Below, piece after piece: positions 50,562-58,843 of a stretch of DNA of 64,000 nucleotides. The stretch covers positions 1,984,001 to 2,048,000 of the forward strand of contig CP184673.1 in the NCBI GenBank assembly GCA_048814795.1. Reading direction: 5' to 3'. Under the pieces are notes generated by a model. That model was not told the DNA's origin, made no database searches, and was given only the letters and a program-made list of their open reading frames with translations. Each line of letters opens with the position of its first letter. The first letter of the stretch is position 1. Position numbers and translations under genes: made by a program. The stretch comes from Thermatribacter sp048814795 (lineage in GTDB: Bacteria > Atribacterota > Atribacteria > Atribacterales > Thermatribacteraceae).

Positions 50562-52376
50562 TTACTTCTTATAAAGTGGTCCCAGCGTTTTACAAGCCCT
50601 GAAATCAGCCCCTTCCAGATCCTCGGTGCCAAAAGCACTCCAGATGCTGGGCCGGAAAATACGTTCTTCTTCCACGTTGTGCATATTGACAGGAATACGC
50701 AATAGCGAAGCAAGAACCAGGAAAAGATCTCCTACATGTCCGTAACAAATGGAACAGTGGTTAGCTCCCCAGTTTTCCATCACTGAATAGACACTGCGAA
50801 AGGCGTTTTTCCCGGTAAGCTTGGGTACAAACCAGGTGGTGGGCCAGGTGGGATCGGTTCTTTCGTTAAGTATCTTGTGCACCTGAGGAGGAAGTTCCAC
50901 GGTATACCCCTCGGCTATCTGGAGCACTGGTCCCAAGCCTTTAACCAGGTTAATGCGGGAAATGGTTACCGGCATTCCCCCTCGAGTGGTGAATTGACTG
51001 GAAAATCCTCCTCCTCTGAAATAACCCAGATTGGCATAGCAAAACCGGGTCGCTTCAAGGCATCTCTCAACTTCCTCGGGAGTAATTTCCCAGAAAGGTT
51101 TAATAGCAGGCTTGCCGTCGATCTCTTCTTCTCCAGTTCCATCAAGGGCTGCCGCTCCGGAATTAATAAGGTGAATAATACCTTCGCTTGCCAGCCCCTC
51201 TGGCTTCCAGCCGCTGACTCTTTCAATAGCTCTGGGGCTCCAGTAAGTCCGCACATCAGCAAAAATCTGGGCAGTATTGGTAAGAAGGTGTCCAAAGAGC
51301 ATGCATACCGCATTCAAGCTATCATTTTCAGTAGCCAGAATGTAGGGCTCTCGCAAACCGTTCCAATCAAAGGAAGAGTTCAAAATAGCTTCCATAAAAT
51401 CTCCATTGGGGAAATGGTCTGTCCAGTGTCGCTGACCCTGAAAACCTGCAATAATGGCATTGTGGCCCAGGCTTTCTTCAGGAAATCCTTTCTCCTTAAG
51501 CTTAGGATTTCCCACCATCAAGTCTCTAACTATGATTGCCATAGAAACCACAAAACGCCATACTTTTTCTTTGACATCGGCACTCACCCTCTTTTCAGGA
51601 GGATTGGGATCCATGCCCTCCTTGCAATACCTTTTTACCCAGGAAAGAGCTCGTTCCAGCTCCTCTTCGTCGTAAATCTTCTCTTCGATGCGCCTTAAAA
51701 TCTCTGTCATATCCACATATTCAACCCGCATACCAAGATAGTCTTCAAAGAAATCCACATCCACTATGGAACCAGCAATACCCATAGAAACGCTACCTAT
51801 GGCAAGATAGGACTTGTTCTTCATTATAGATACGGTAAGTGCTCCTCGAGCAAACTTGAGAAGCTTCTCCTGCACATCTTCGGGAATAAAATTATCATCC
51901 TTATCCTGCACATCCTGTCCATAAATTTTAAAAACAGGCAAACCCTTTTGGTTGTGAGCCGCAGAAACCGCTGCAAGATATACTGCTCCAGGGCGCTCGG
52001 TGCCATTGAATCCCCATACTGCCTTGGGTAGTTCTCTCGACATGTCCATTGTCTCTGAACCATAACACCAGCAAGGAGTAACTGTTATAGAAACACCAAC
52101 CCCTTCTTTCTGGAAAAACTCATCCACCATTCTTGCCTCAGCAACACCACCAATGCAGCGATCCGGAAGAACACATTTTACTTGTTCTCCATTGGGTAAA
52201 AAAAGATTTTGTTCCAAAAAATCTGCTACCAGCCGAGCAAGTCGCATGGTCTGACCTTCCAGAGACTCCCTTACTCCACCATAACGCCCATCAACAACCG
52301 GGCGAATGCCTATTTTAGGAAAATCCTCTACAAACCTCTTTTCTCCTCTAAATACCTTAACTGAACTCGACACCAA
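50562..52376 (-). CDS. fucI: L-fucose isomerase
   Basis: A 604-residue ketol isomerase converting L-fucose to L-fuculose (family members also use D-arabinose). It shows the family pattern throughout: KIGIRPVVDGRYGGVRESLE, DRCIGGVAEARMVDEFF, TVTPCWCYGSETMD, KAVWGFNGTERPGAVYLAA, SVSMGIAGSIVD, GFQGQRHWTDHFPNGDF, LATENDSLNAVCMLFGHLL and the C-terminal ENWGANHCSICYGHVG. The Mn-site acidic and histidine residues are intact. It matches E. coli FucI in length. The TTG at 52376 follows GGAGGAG. It is transcribed from its own promoter with an overlapping palindrome. Confidence 0.95.
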   Translation of the reverse strand: MVSSSVKVFRGEKRFVEDFPKIGIRPVVDGRYGGVRESLEGQTMRLARLVADFLEQNLFLPNGEQVKCVLPDRCIGGVAEARMVDEFFQKEGVGVSITVTPCWCYGSETMDMSRELPKAVWGFNGTERPGAVYLAAVSAAHNQKGLPVFKIYGQDVQDKDDNFIPEDVQEKLLKFARGALTVSIMKNKSYLAIGSVSMGIAGSIVDVDFFEDYLGMRVEYVDMTEILRRIEEKIYDEEELERALSWVKRYCKEGMDPNPPEKRVSADVKEKVWRFVVSMAIIVRDLMVGNPKLKEKGFPEESLGHNAIIAGFQGQRHWTDHFPNGDFMEAILNSSFDWNGLREPYILATENDSLNAVCMLFGHLLTNTAQIFADVRTYWSPRAIERVSGWKPEGLASEGIIHLINSGAAALDGTGEEEIDGKPAIKPFWEITPEEVERCLEATRFCYANLGYFRGGGFSSQFTTRGGMPVTISRINLVKGLGPVLQIAEGYTVELPPQVHKILNERTDPTWPTTWFVPKLTGKNAFRSVYSVMENWGANHCSICYGHVGDLFLVLASLLRIPVNMHNVEEERIFRPSIWSAFGTEDLEGADFRACKTLGPLYKK

Positions 52377-52502
52377 AACTCCTCCTCCCTTAAAATAAAA
52401 TATTCGATGTTCCAGATTAATGAAATTGATTTAATTTTACCTCCCAATTTCTACCCAAAACCAACTCCGAACTCCCAAAAGTTTTTCCACCTTTTCTCTT
52501 GA

Positions 52503-52519
52503 AAGCCTTATTAAGGCTT
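52503..52519. promoter_or_regulatory. Operator-like palindrome at the fucI transcription start
   Basis: A 17-base perfect inverted repeat (AAGCCTTA-T-TAAGGCTT) one base downstream of the -10 box of the fucI promoter, covering the likely start site. This position suits a repressor. Confidence 0.5.
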
Positions 52520-52548
52520 ATTGTAAGTTATTGTCCTCAGGTCGTCAA
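52520..52548 (-). promoter_or_regulatory. Promoter of fucI
   Basis: On the minus strand TTGACG (52543-52548) and TACAAT (52520-52525) with 17-base spacing. The leader to the TTG at 52376 would be about 135 bases. Confidence 0.75.
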
Positions 52549-52854
52549 TTTATCAATTTTTAAAAAATCTTCGACATCGATTGCAAAACTCAAAACTAAC
52601 CAGCGGAAAAATCTACAATGCTTTCCACCCTCACTCCAGATATACCCGAAACCAAAACACTACTCTCGCTAAACTTTGCTCTGGCACAAAATCACCTTGC
52701 AAACATTGGAAAAAAAGCAAAACTACATAACAGATCCGGTATCAACGCAAAAAAACACACTGCAGTTTTCATCCAGGCAAACAAGCAAAGGAAAACCAAA
52801 AGTTTGGAACATAACTGAGAATAAAAGCACCCGGGCAATCAGAGGAGGCACTTT
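52549..52854. other. Intergenic region with no supported gene
   Basis: About 300 AT-rich bases between the fucI promoter and a small + strand frame at 52855. Two overlapping + strand frames of 60-80 codons (from 52618 and 52676) lack ribosome sites and have biased composition (K, T, S, N), so I do not call them. Confidence 0.4.
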
Positions 52855-52971
52855 ATGGGAATTGGGTATGGGCTCTTTCTTAGAGAAAATACTCTGCGCT
52901 CATCGAGTTTCTCCTTAGAGGGGTCGGCGTTGGCCTTACATAACCTCGATCATCTCAAAATAAAAAATTAG
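52855..52971 (+). CDS. Possible small protein (38 aa) or gene remnant
   Basis: MGIGYGLFLRENTLRSSSFS then LEGSALALHNLDHLKIKN, with AGAGGAGG about 5 bases before the ATG. The ribosome site is excellent, but the strand is opposite to both neighbours and I do not recognise the protein. It could be the start of a lost gene. Confidence 0.3.
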   Translation: MGIGYGLFLRENTLRSSSFSLEGSALALHNLDHLKIKN

Positions 52972-52995
52972 TGTTCCAGTCAACCGAACTTTTAC

Positions 52996-53448
52996 CTACC
53001 TCAGGTACTTGCTTAATCTGGACTCTCCCGTATAGTGCATAAGGGCTTCAACCTGAACATTTGTTTCTACAGCATATGAACAGTAGTTTTCACGAAGATA
53101 AGCGATGGGATCCTTTATATCACGCCAGGTGTAAAGCAAAGCTCCAGCAAGATAGCCTGTGCGTCCATGCCCCCCAATACAAAAAACAGCCACTCTTTTA
53201 CCCTCTTCAAGCTTCTTAATCAGTACGTTAACGTAGTGTTCCAGAACATCTTCAGGAAGAATGTAACCATCGAGAATGGGAATATACATGATTTCGCCCC
53301 TGAAGCCCAGCTCCCAGATACCCCCTGGTAGATGATCCAGGGGGACCAGAACTTCTACGCCCTCCTCAACGAGTTTCTCCCAACCACTTAAACCACAAAG
53401 ATATAACTTCTCAAACAAAATTGTAGGATTTTTATGACAAGCTGACAT
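52996..53448 (-). CDS. Dual-specificity/tyrosine phosphatase-like protein
   Basis: A 150-residue cysteine phosphatase. The P-loop is FCIGGHGRTG (Cys-x5-Arg-Thr) at about residues 89-98, with a Phe where the family usually has His before the Cys. VPLDHLPGG and PILDGYILPEDVLEHYVN provide a general-acid Asp loop. RTG is followed by YLAGALL, typical of small cyclin-dependent-kinase-inhibitor-3 or PTP-like enzymes. The substrate could be protein phosphotyrosine or a phosphosugar. GGGGTGA precedes the ATG. It lies 15 bases after the TM1266-like gene on the same strand. Confidence 0.83.
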   Translation of the reverse strand: MSACHKNPTILFEKLYLCGLSGWEKLVEEGVEVLVPLDHLPGGIWELGFRGEIMYIPILDGYILPEDVLEHYVNVLIKKLEEGKRVAVFCIGGHGRTGYLAGALLYTWRDIKDPIAYLRENYCSYAVETNVQVEALMHYTGESRLSKYLR

Positions 53449-53463
53449 TGAATGTCACCCCAA

Positions 53464-53724
53464 TTAATCATTAATCACAAAAGGAACCAGAGCTGATTTA
53501 ACCTTAACTCCAGGAATGTTTCCCAGCTTACCTGTCAGGGCTCCGATTTGGTCGGTATCTCCGTTAACAATCAAAGCGATGACCGAGATGTTGTGCTCTC
53601 GATAAGGAATTCCCATTCTGCCCACTACAATGTCCCCAAATTCACTTAAAATTCGATTCACCGTGCCAGCTTGTCTTTTCCTATCGGAGATCACGATGCC
53701 AACCACACCCACTCGCTCATTCAT
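53464..53724 (-). CDS. TM1266-like regulator (iron-only hydrogenase system type)
   Basis: An 86-residue ACT-like/ferredoxin-fold protein of the TM1266 family. RVGVVGIVISDRKRQAGTVN, SEFGDIVVGRMGIPYREHNI, SVIALIVNGDTDQIGALTG and LGNIPGVKVKSALV cover almost the whole family. Relatives often sit beside [FeFe]-hydrogenase maturation genes and are named putative hydrogenase regulators, but no hydrogenase gene is in this window. I chose the ATG at 53724, whose gene overlaps the kinase end by 8 bases, with AAGGGTG upstream; a GTG at 53736 is too close to that site. Confidence 0.85.
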   Translation of the reverse strand: MNERVGVVGIVISDRKRQAGTVNRILSEFGDIVVGRMGIPYREHNISVIALIVNGDTDQIGALTGKLGNIPGVKVKSALVPFVIND

Positions 53725-55216
53725 CTTGAAATTCACCCTTGCGAACCATTTTTTGATTCAAGAAAAACATATCCCGTTCAAGCTCAACGTATAAGTTATA
53801 CCACCTATCAAACCAGTCCAAACATTCCTTACGAGGAGTATATTTCCTTTTTACCCGAAAGGTTCTCCGATAGGCTTCGTCAGCACTTTCATAAAAACCG
53901 CTTCCCAAACCTGCAAGTAGAGCTGCTCCTTTCAAGCTACCCTCCGTATCTTCGGGAACCATAATTTCTTTTTTTAAAACATCGGCCTTCAGCTGCATCC
54001 AGAAGCTATTACGAGTACCTCCACCCACGTTACTCACTTCCTTCGTCCTAACCTTCAACTCTGCTTCCATACCTTCCCATAATTTCCGGTACTCAAAACA
54101 AATTCCCAGTACCAGCCCACAAAAGAGTTCTTCAACGCCTGCGCTTCCCTTCAAACCCAGGAACGCCGCCTGAGCTCCAGGATAGTGAGCACCCAAAAGA
54201 TAAGGTAGAAAAATAGGGATATCCTCTTGCGGAGGTAAGGATAGAACTTCAAAAAAAGAATAATCCTTGCCGGTAATTTTGAGCAACCAGTCAATGGCAT
54301 AACCGCCACTATAAATGCCGTTCATAGCGTACAACCTGGGGAAAACCACATGCTGTCCCCAAGAAAAGGGTTTGCTGAACTCAGAAACTTCAACCTGGGG
54401 AATAGAAACAGGAATCATGGTCAAAGATTCAGTAGTCCCGGTAGAAATGAGAGCTCTGCCTTCTTCAAAAATCCCACAGGCCAGAGCCGCACAGAGATGG
54501 TCATGACCACCGGTAACCACAACCACCTTATCAGAAAAGCCCAGCTCTTCAGCTATGTTTTCTCTCACCAATCCTATAGCTTTACCTGAAGGACAAAGAG
54601 GAGCCAGCTTCGATTCAGGTAGGCCCAAAATAGAAAGTCCTTCCTCCCACCAGGAAAGGCTTTTCTGGTGGAAAAACATGGTGCGCGAGGCCAATGAATA
54701 ATCAAAAGAAAGCTCTCCGGAAAAAGCATATAGTATATATCCGGACATCGAAGTCCAGACAGCGGCTTTTTCAAAACGCTCGGGTTCTTTTTCTTTGTGC
54801 CAGAGCAACTTGTAAAAAGAATACTTGTTTTGAGGTAGAAGACCGGTTATCTGGTAAACTTTCTGGGGATCTAACAAATTTTGCATTCTCTCAAATTGTT
54901 CCTCAGTGCGGGTGTCGTACCAAGGAATACAATCTCCAATTACTGTCCCCCGAGCATCAATGCTAACCATCACTTCCGCAAAACTGGAAACACTTAACGC
55001 AACAATTCTCTTTCGCAAAGCTATATCAAAACTCTTAATAACCCTGAGAAGAGACTCAAAAATTTCTCTCGGACGGTAATTTTCGCCATAAGGACTTTCA
55101 ACAAGCGGTGTCCGAAAAGAAGCAAAAGCCATCCTCTTCCCCTCAGAATCATAAACAGCCACCTTGGTATTGGTGGTTCCAACATCGATACCCAGCAAAA
55201 ATTTGTCTTTACTCAT
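53717..55216 (-). CDS. FGGY-family carbohydrate kinase
   Basis: A 499-residue sugar kinase of normal length. The phosphate loop is LGIDVGTTNTKVAVYDS, the substrate segment CIPWYDTRTEEQF, the ATP-site stretches VTGGHDHLCAALACGIF and VSNVGGGTRNSFWMQLKADVL, with SLKGAALLAGLGSGF as C-terminal helix. The central FLPYLLGAHYPGAQAAFLGL departs from gluconokinase or xylulokinase consensus, so the sugar is not obvious. L-fuculose is possible because fucI lies 1.4 kb downstream on the same strand. The ATG has a modest site (AAGGGA). It begins 9 bases after rnfB. Confidence 0.87.
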   Translation of the reverse strand: MSKDKFLLGIDVGTTNTKVAVYDSEGKRMAFASFRTPLVESPYGENYRPREIFESLLRVIKSFDIALRKRIVALSVSSFAEVMVSIDARGTVIGDCIPWYDTRTEEQFERMQNLLDPQKVYQITGLLPQNKYSFYKLLWHKEKEPERFEKAAVWTSMSGYILYAFSGELSFDYSLASRTMFFHQKSLSWWEEGLSILGLPESKLAPLCPSGKAIGLVRENIAEELGFSDKVVVVTGGHDHLCAALACGIFEEGRALISTGTTESLTMIPVSIPQVEVSEFSKPFSWGQHVVFPRLYAMNGIYSGGYAIDWLLKITGKDYSFFEVLSLPPQEDIPIFLPYLLGAHYPGAQAAFLGLKGSAGVEELFCGLVLGICFEYRKLWEGMEAELKVRTKEVSNVGGGTRNSFWMQLKADVLKKEIMVPEDTEGSLKGAALLAGLGSGFYESADEAYRRTFRVKRKYTPRKECLDWFDRWYNLYVELERDMFFLNQKMVRKGEFQDE

Positions 55217-55225
55217 AAAGCAAAA

Positions 55226-56083
55226 TTATCCCTTAACTTCCGCGGGTTCACTCTCCAACTTTAAATCCGAGAAAACAACACACCTACTGCGCGAAACAAA
55301 AACAATGCACTTGGTGGGACATTTTTCGACACACGCGCCACATAGAGTACACTTCTCATGGTCGATTATTATCCTACCTTCTTTAAAGCTTATTGCCCCT
55401 ACCGGGCAGGTCCTCACACAAAGCTGGCACTTGATACAACCTCTTTTGCACACTGCTCGCACTTCTTTTGCGCTCTGCAGGGAAGTGCAGGCAACCACTA
55501 CCTGATCTTCCTGAAAAACCAAACCCAGAACGTTGCGCGGGCACTCACGCACACATTTACCACATCCAGTGCACTTCTGCCAATTTATAACCGGTAGTTT
55601 CTCTTCTTTATCGATTACGATAGCCCCAAAGGGGCACACTCGCTCACAGGTACCATAACCCAGACATCCAAAAGAGCAAGCTTTGGGAGAAAGACCCAAA
55701 GCTGCAATCGCCCTACAGTCCTCGATGCCATGGTAATCAGCCAACTCCTGAGCCGTTTCTTTACCCCCCTGACAGAGAAGCAAAGCTTTTTGAGGTTTGA
55801 CTCCTGAAACACTTGCTCCCGTTAGTTTAGAAATCGCCAACCACACTTTTGCACCCCCCACTGGACAGGCGTTTACAGGGGCATTGCCCAAGGCAATAGC
55901 TTCAGCAAGACCACTGCAACCAGGATAGCCACAGGCACCACAGTTTGCTCCAGGCAAAATTTCCTCGATTTTCTGAACCAGAGGATTAACTTCCACAGCA
56001 AATTTTTTTGCAAACCATCCCAACATCAACCCAAAGAGGAGCCCCAACACACCAACCACAATTCCAGGCAAGACTATTCCCAT
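55226..56083 (-). CDS. rnfB: Rnf complex subunit B (multi-cluster ferredoxin)
   Basis: A 285-residue RnfB, the electron-entry ferredoxin of the Na+ or H+-pumping ferredoxin:NAD+ oxidoreductase. An N-terminal helix (about 3-25) anchors it. The [4Fe-4S] binding stretch is PGANCGACGYPGCSGLAEA. Further clusters are shown by GTCERVCPFGAIV, CTGCGKCVRECPRN, CIKCQLCVRTCPVG and CTLCGACVEKCPTK, so the protein is richly clustered like long RnfB forms of anaerobes. I chose the ATG at 56083, 7 bases after AGGAGG, over a TTG at 56089. It ends the rnf operon order C-D-G-E-A-B. Confidence 0.95.
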   Translation of the reverse strand: MGIVLPGIVVGVLGLLFGLMLGWFAKKFAVEVNPLVQKIEEILPGANCGACGYPGCSGLAEAIALGNAPVNACPVGGAKVWLAISKLTGASVSGVKPQKALLLCQGGKETAQELADYHGIEDCRAIAALGLSPKACSFGCLGYGTCERVCPFGAIVIDKEEKLPVINWQKCTGCGKCVRECPRNVLGLVFQEDQVVVACTSLQSAKEVRAVCKRGCIKCQLCVRTCPVGAISFKEGRIIIDHEKCTLCGACVEKCPTKCIVFVSRSRCVVFSDLKLESEPAEVKG

Positions 56084-56095
56084 TTCCAAGCCTCC

Positions 56096-56686
56096 TCACT
56101 TGATAAGACCTTTAAAACCCACAAAAACCAGCGCTAAAAGGCAAGTGGAAATAAAAACTATGGGATAGCCCCTCCAGAAGTCAGGGACCTTGTTAAACTG
56201 CAATTTCTCCCGGATTCCAGCCAGTAAAAGCAAAGCTACCGTGAACCCCAGGGCCACACCAATGCTGTAAATAGCCACCTGCAAGGGGCCATAACCATAA
56301 TCAACCCCAAAAAAGGTAACCGCCAAAATCGCACAATTGGTGGTAATGAGGGGAAGGTAAATTCCCATAGCTCGATAAAGATTAGGCAAGTTCTTTTTGA
56401 GAATTATCTCCACCAGCTGCACTAAAGTAGCAATAACCAGAATGAATACCATAATCCTTAAATACTCAAGATGCAGAGGAACCAGGATGAAATTCCAGAG
56501 TACCCAGGTAACCAGAGAGGCAAGCACCATCACAAAGGTAACAGCCATACCCATTCCCAGCGAGTTAACCACGCTCGAAGACATACCTATATAGGGACAG
56601 AGGCCTATATAGCGGGCCAGAATTATGTTGTCAACAAAAGCAGCACTCAAAAATATTTTGAGTAAGGTAAGCAATCCTGTATCCAT
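56096..56686 (-). CDS. rnfA: Rnf complex subunit A (membrane)
   Basis: A 196-residue integral membrane subunit with six helices, homologous to NqrE. Hallmarks are FVDNIILARYIGLCPYIGMS, GMGMAVTFVMVLASLVTW, and INNC-like TTNCAILAVTFFGVDYGYG, the half in which a conserved Cys may hold an iron cluster shared with RnfE. The final helices contain GVALGFTVALLLLAGIREKL. I chose the ATG at 56686, which shares bases with the rnfE stop (TGATG); a GTG at 56689 is upstream. It lies between rnfE and rnfB. Confidence 0.95.
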   Translation of the reverse strand: MDTGLLTLLKIFLSAAFVDNIILARYIGLCPYIGMSSSVVNSLGMGMAVTFVMVLASLVTWVLWNFILVPLHLEYLRIMVFILVIATLVQLVEIILKKNLPNLYRAMGIYLPLITTNCAILAVTFFGVDYGYGPLQVAIYSIGVALGFTVALLLLAGIREKLQFNKVPDFWRGYPIVFISTCLLALVFVGFKGLIK

Positions 56687-57291
56687 CACTTATTCCCCCT
56701 TGCAAAGCGGTTCAAAAGAGCGATGTAGATACCAATTACCAGAAAAGCTCCCGGAGGTAAAATCATCACCATCATGCCCTGATAGGTAGCTGGCAAGACA
56801 GGAATCGAGAGAAGTTGCCCGTAACCGAAAAGCTCTCTGACCACTCCAATAGCAGTGATGATCAAAGTAAAACCCACTCCCATACCCAGCGCATCCACAA
56901 TGGAGGGTAAAAGAGAATTCCGAGAAGCAAAGGCTTCTGCCCTACCCATGATCATGCAGTTCACAACGATCAAAGGTATAAAAATACCCAACGCCTTGGA
57001 AAGCGGCGGAAGATAAGCCTTCATAACCAGATCCACTATGGTGGTGAAAGTGGATATTATCACAATAAAGATGGGAATGCGCACCTGATTGGGGACAAAG
57101 TTGCGAATTAAAGAAATTACTATGCTCGAGCAGGTCGTAACAAAAATTACCGCTGCTCCCATAGCTAAGCAGTTTTCCACCTTAACTGAAACTGCAAGCA
57201 CTGAACACAGGCCTATCATCAAACGTAGAATAGGGTTTTCTTCAACAATGCCATTTTTAAAAACGTAAAAAAAGCTCCTCCTGTTACTCAC
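56686..57291 (-). CDS. rnfE: Rnf complex subunit E (membrane)
   Basis: A 201-residue membrane subunit with six helices, homologous to NqrD and mirror-related to RnfA. Signature stretches are FKNGIVEENPILRLMIGLCS, LGMGVGFTLIITAIGVVREL, IPLIVVNCMIMGRAEAFAS (with the conserved Cys) and PPGAFLVIGIYIALLNRFA. The start is a GTG with AAAGGAGG 8 bases upstream, overlapping the rnfG stop. Part of the rnf operon. Confidence 0.95.
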   Translation of the reverse strand: MSNRRSFFYVFKNGIVEENPILRLMIGLCSVLAVSVKVENCLAMGAAVIFVTTCSSIVISLIRNFVPNQVRIPIFIVIISTFTTIVDLVMKAYLPPLSKALGIFIPLIVVNCMIMGRAEAFASRNSLLPSIVDALGMGVGFTLIITAIGVVRELFGYGQLLSIPVLPATYQGMMVMILPPGAFLVIGIYIALLNRFARGNK

Positions 57292-57847
57292 GGGAGCTAC
57301 CTCCTTTCAAATAGTCAATAACCCCAAGACAGGCCCGAACCATAGCCCGAGAAGAAATAGTAGCCCCAGTTATGGCTTTTACATCTTGATTAAGCTTGAA
57401 AGGATCGGCAACTGACTTTCCAACAAATTGTTCAAGAAACCCAGGCTCCGCAACATTGGAACCCAAACCCGGGGTCTCCTGATGTTCCAAAATCTGAATA
57501 CCGGTAATTTCGTCATTTGTCGTCGAAACCCCTATGAGCATAACAATTGGGCCTCCATATCCACTGCTTGCAACCTTAAAAACATAACCTATCTCCTTAT
57601 CCCCAGAGAAGGCTTGATAAAGCTCTAAAATAGAAAAATCTTTGCTTTCTGTTTCCTTAGGCAAAGACAGCTGCATTACCTGAAAACCGTCAGCACCCGG
57701 AAAAACCGCTCTCAAAGCTTCCTTCAACTCTTCCTGAGATCTGCGCAAGATTTCCTTCTGAGTAACTTCATTCACTGCCGCCAAAGATACTGCAGCTATT
57801 ACACAAACCAAGGCCAATACCAACGCCACCTTTAAAATATCTTTCAT
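57284..57847 (-). CDS. rnfG: Rnf complex subunit G (FMN-binding)
   Basis: A 187-residue subunit with one N-terminal membrane helix (about 5-25) and an extracytoplasmic FMN-binding domain. GYVFKVASSGYGGPIVMLIGV and the late KAITGATISSRAMV are typical; the Thr in TGAT is the expected covalent flavin attachment site. It overlaps rnfD by 4 bases (ATGA) and rnfE by 8 bases, giving translational coupling. The ATG follows GGGGTGA. Confidence 0.95.
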   Translation of the reverse strand: MKDILKVALVLALVCVIAAVSLAAVNEVTQKEILRRSQEELKEALRAVFPGADGFQVMQLSLPKETESKDFSILELYQAFSGDKEIGYVFKVASSGYGGPIVMLIGVSTTNDEITGIQILEHQETPGLGSNVAEPGFLEQFVGKSVADPFKLNQDVKAITGATISSRAMVRACLGVIDYLKGGSSRE

Positions 57848-58842
57848 CTTGGTTTCACCCCAAATCTTCTGGGTTGACTGCGATCCATAAGAGGAACCAG
57901 GGCATTCATAGCCAGGATACCAAAGGTAACTCCCTCAGGATAACCACCCGCAATGCGGATTAAAGCCGTAATTGCACCCGCTCCAAAGCCAAAAAGGTAA
58001 CGCATGTTTTTAGTCATAGGAGTGGTCACATAATCAGTCGCTTTAAAGCAAGCACCTAAAATTGCACCACCAGCAAGAATATGATAAAGAGGATTTTCAC
58101 CTCCCAGCAATGCTACCAGTGATAAACCAACAAGAAAGAAAACTGGAATATCCCAATTCACAATACCCCTCCACAGGAGATAGAAAAAGCCAGCCAGTAG
58201 AAGCAGGGCAGAAATTTCTCCAATAGATCCTGGAACCAGACCCACAAACAAGCGCCACAGTATATGAGGGTCTATCTGCTTCAAAGTACCATAACCAAAC
58301 ATCTTGGAGATACCAAGGGGTGTGGGAGTGGTAACCACATCGACTCCCGAAGTCAAACCGGTTGCACCTCCTTCCAGATTTGGGAAAGCGAAAGGAGCTC
58401 TGGCAACCCAGGTGGTCATGGCCTGAGGCCAGGAAACCAGAAGAACTGCTCTTCCTACCAGGGCAGGATTAAAGATATTCTGCCCCAAACCCCCAAAAAC
58501 TTGTTTTCCAAGCAGAATTGCTGCTCCTCCTCCCACAATGGGAATCCAGAAGGGACAGCCCGGAGGAAGGGAAAGCCCTAAAAGCATGCCGGTAACCAGA
58601 GCGCTACCATCAAATATGGACAAAGGCTTCTTAAAAAGCCAGCAGTCCAAAGCTTCAAACCCAACACAACTCAAAATGGACAAAAACAAAGGCCAGAAGG
58701 CGTAAGCAGGACCAAAGAAATAAATACCCCATATCGCTGCAGGAAGAAGTGCCCAAAAAACCTGCTGCATAATCCAGGGAACAGTTGTTGAGTCTTTGAT
58801 ATGGGGAGATGGGGTAAAAACAAGCTTAACGGCCTCACTCAA
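57844..58842 (-). CDS. rnfD: Rnf complex subunit D (membrane, flavoprotein)
   Basis: A 332-residue membrane subunit with about ten helices, homologous to NqrB. FTPSPHIKDSTTVPWIMQQV is the usual N-terminus. QNIFNPALVGRAVLLVSWP and VVTTPTPLGISKM hold the region where a covalent FMN is attached to Thr in the family. DYVTTPMTKNMRYLFGFGAG and ILAMNALVPLMDR close it. The start is a TTG 8 bases after GGGAGG, overlapping the region just after rnfC. Confidence 0.95.
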   Translation of the reverse strand: MSEAVKLVFTPSPHIKDSTTVPWIMQQVFWALLPAAIWGIYFFGPAYAFWPLFLSILSCVGFEALDCWLFKKPLSIFDGSALVTGMLLGLSLPPGCPFWIPIVGGGAAILLGKQVFGGLGQNIFNPALVGRAVLLVSWPQAMTTWVARAPFAFPNLEGGATGLTSGVDVVTTPTPLGISKMFGYGTLKQIDPHILWRLFVGLVPGSIGEISALLLLAGFFYLLWRGIVNWDIPVFFLVGLSLVALLGGENPLYHILAGGAILGACFKATDYVTTPMTKNMRYLFGFGAGAITALIRIAGGYPEGVTFGILAMNALVPLMDRSQPRRFGVKPR

Positions 58843-58843
58843 C

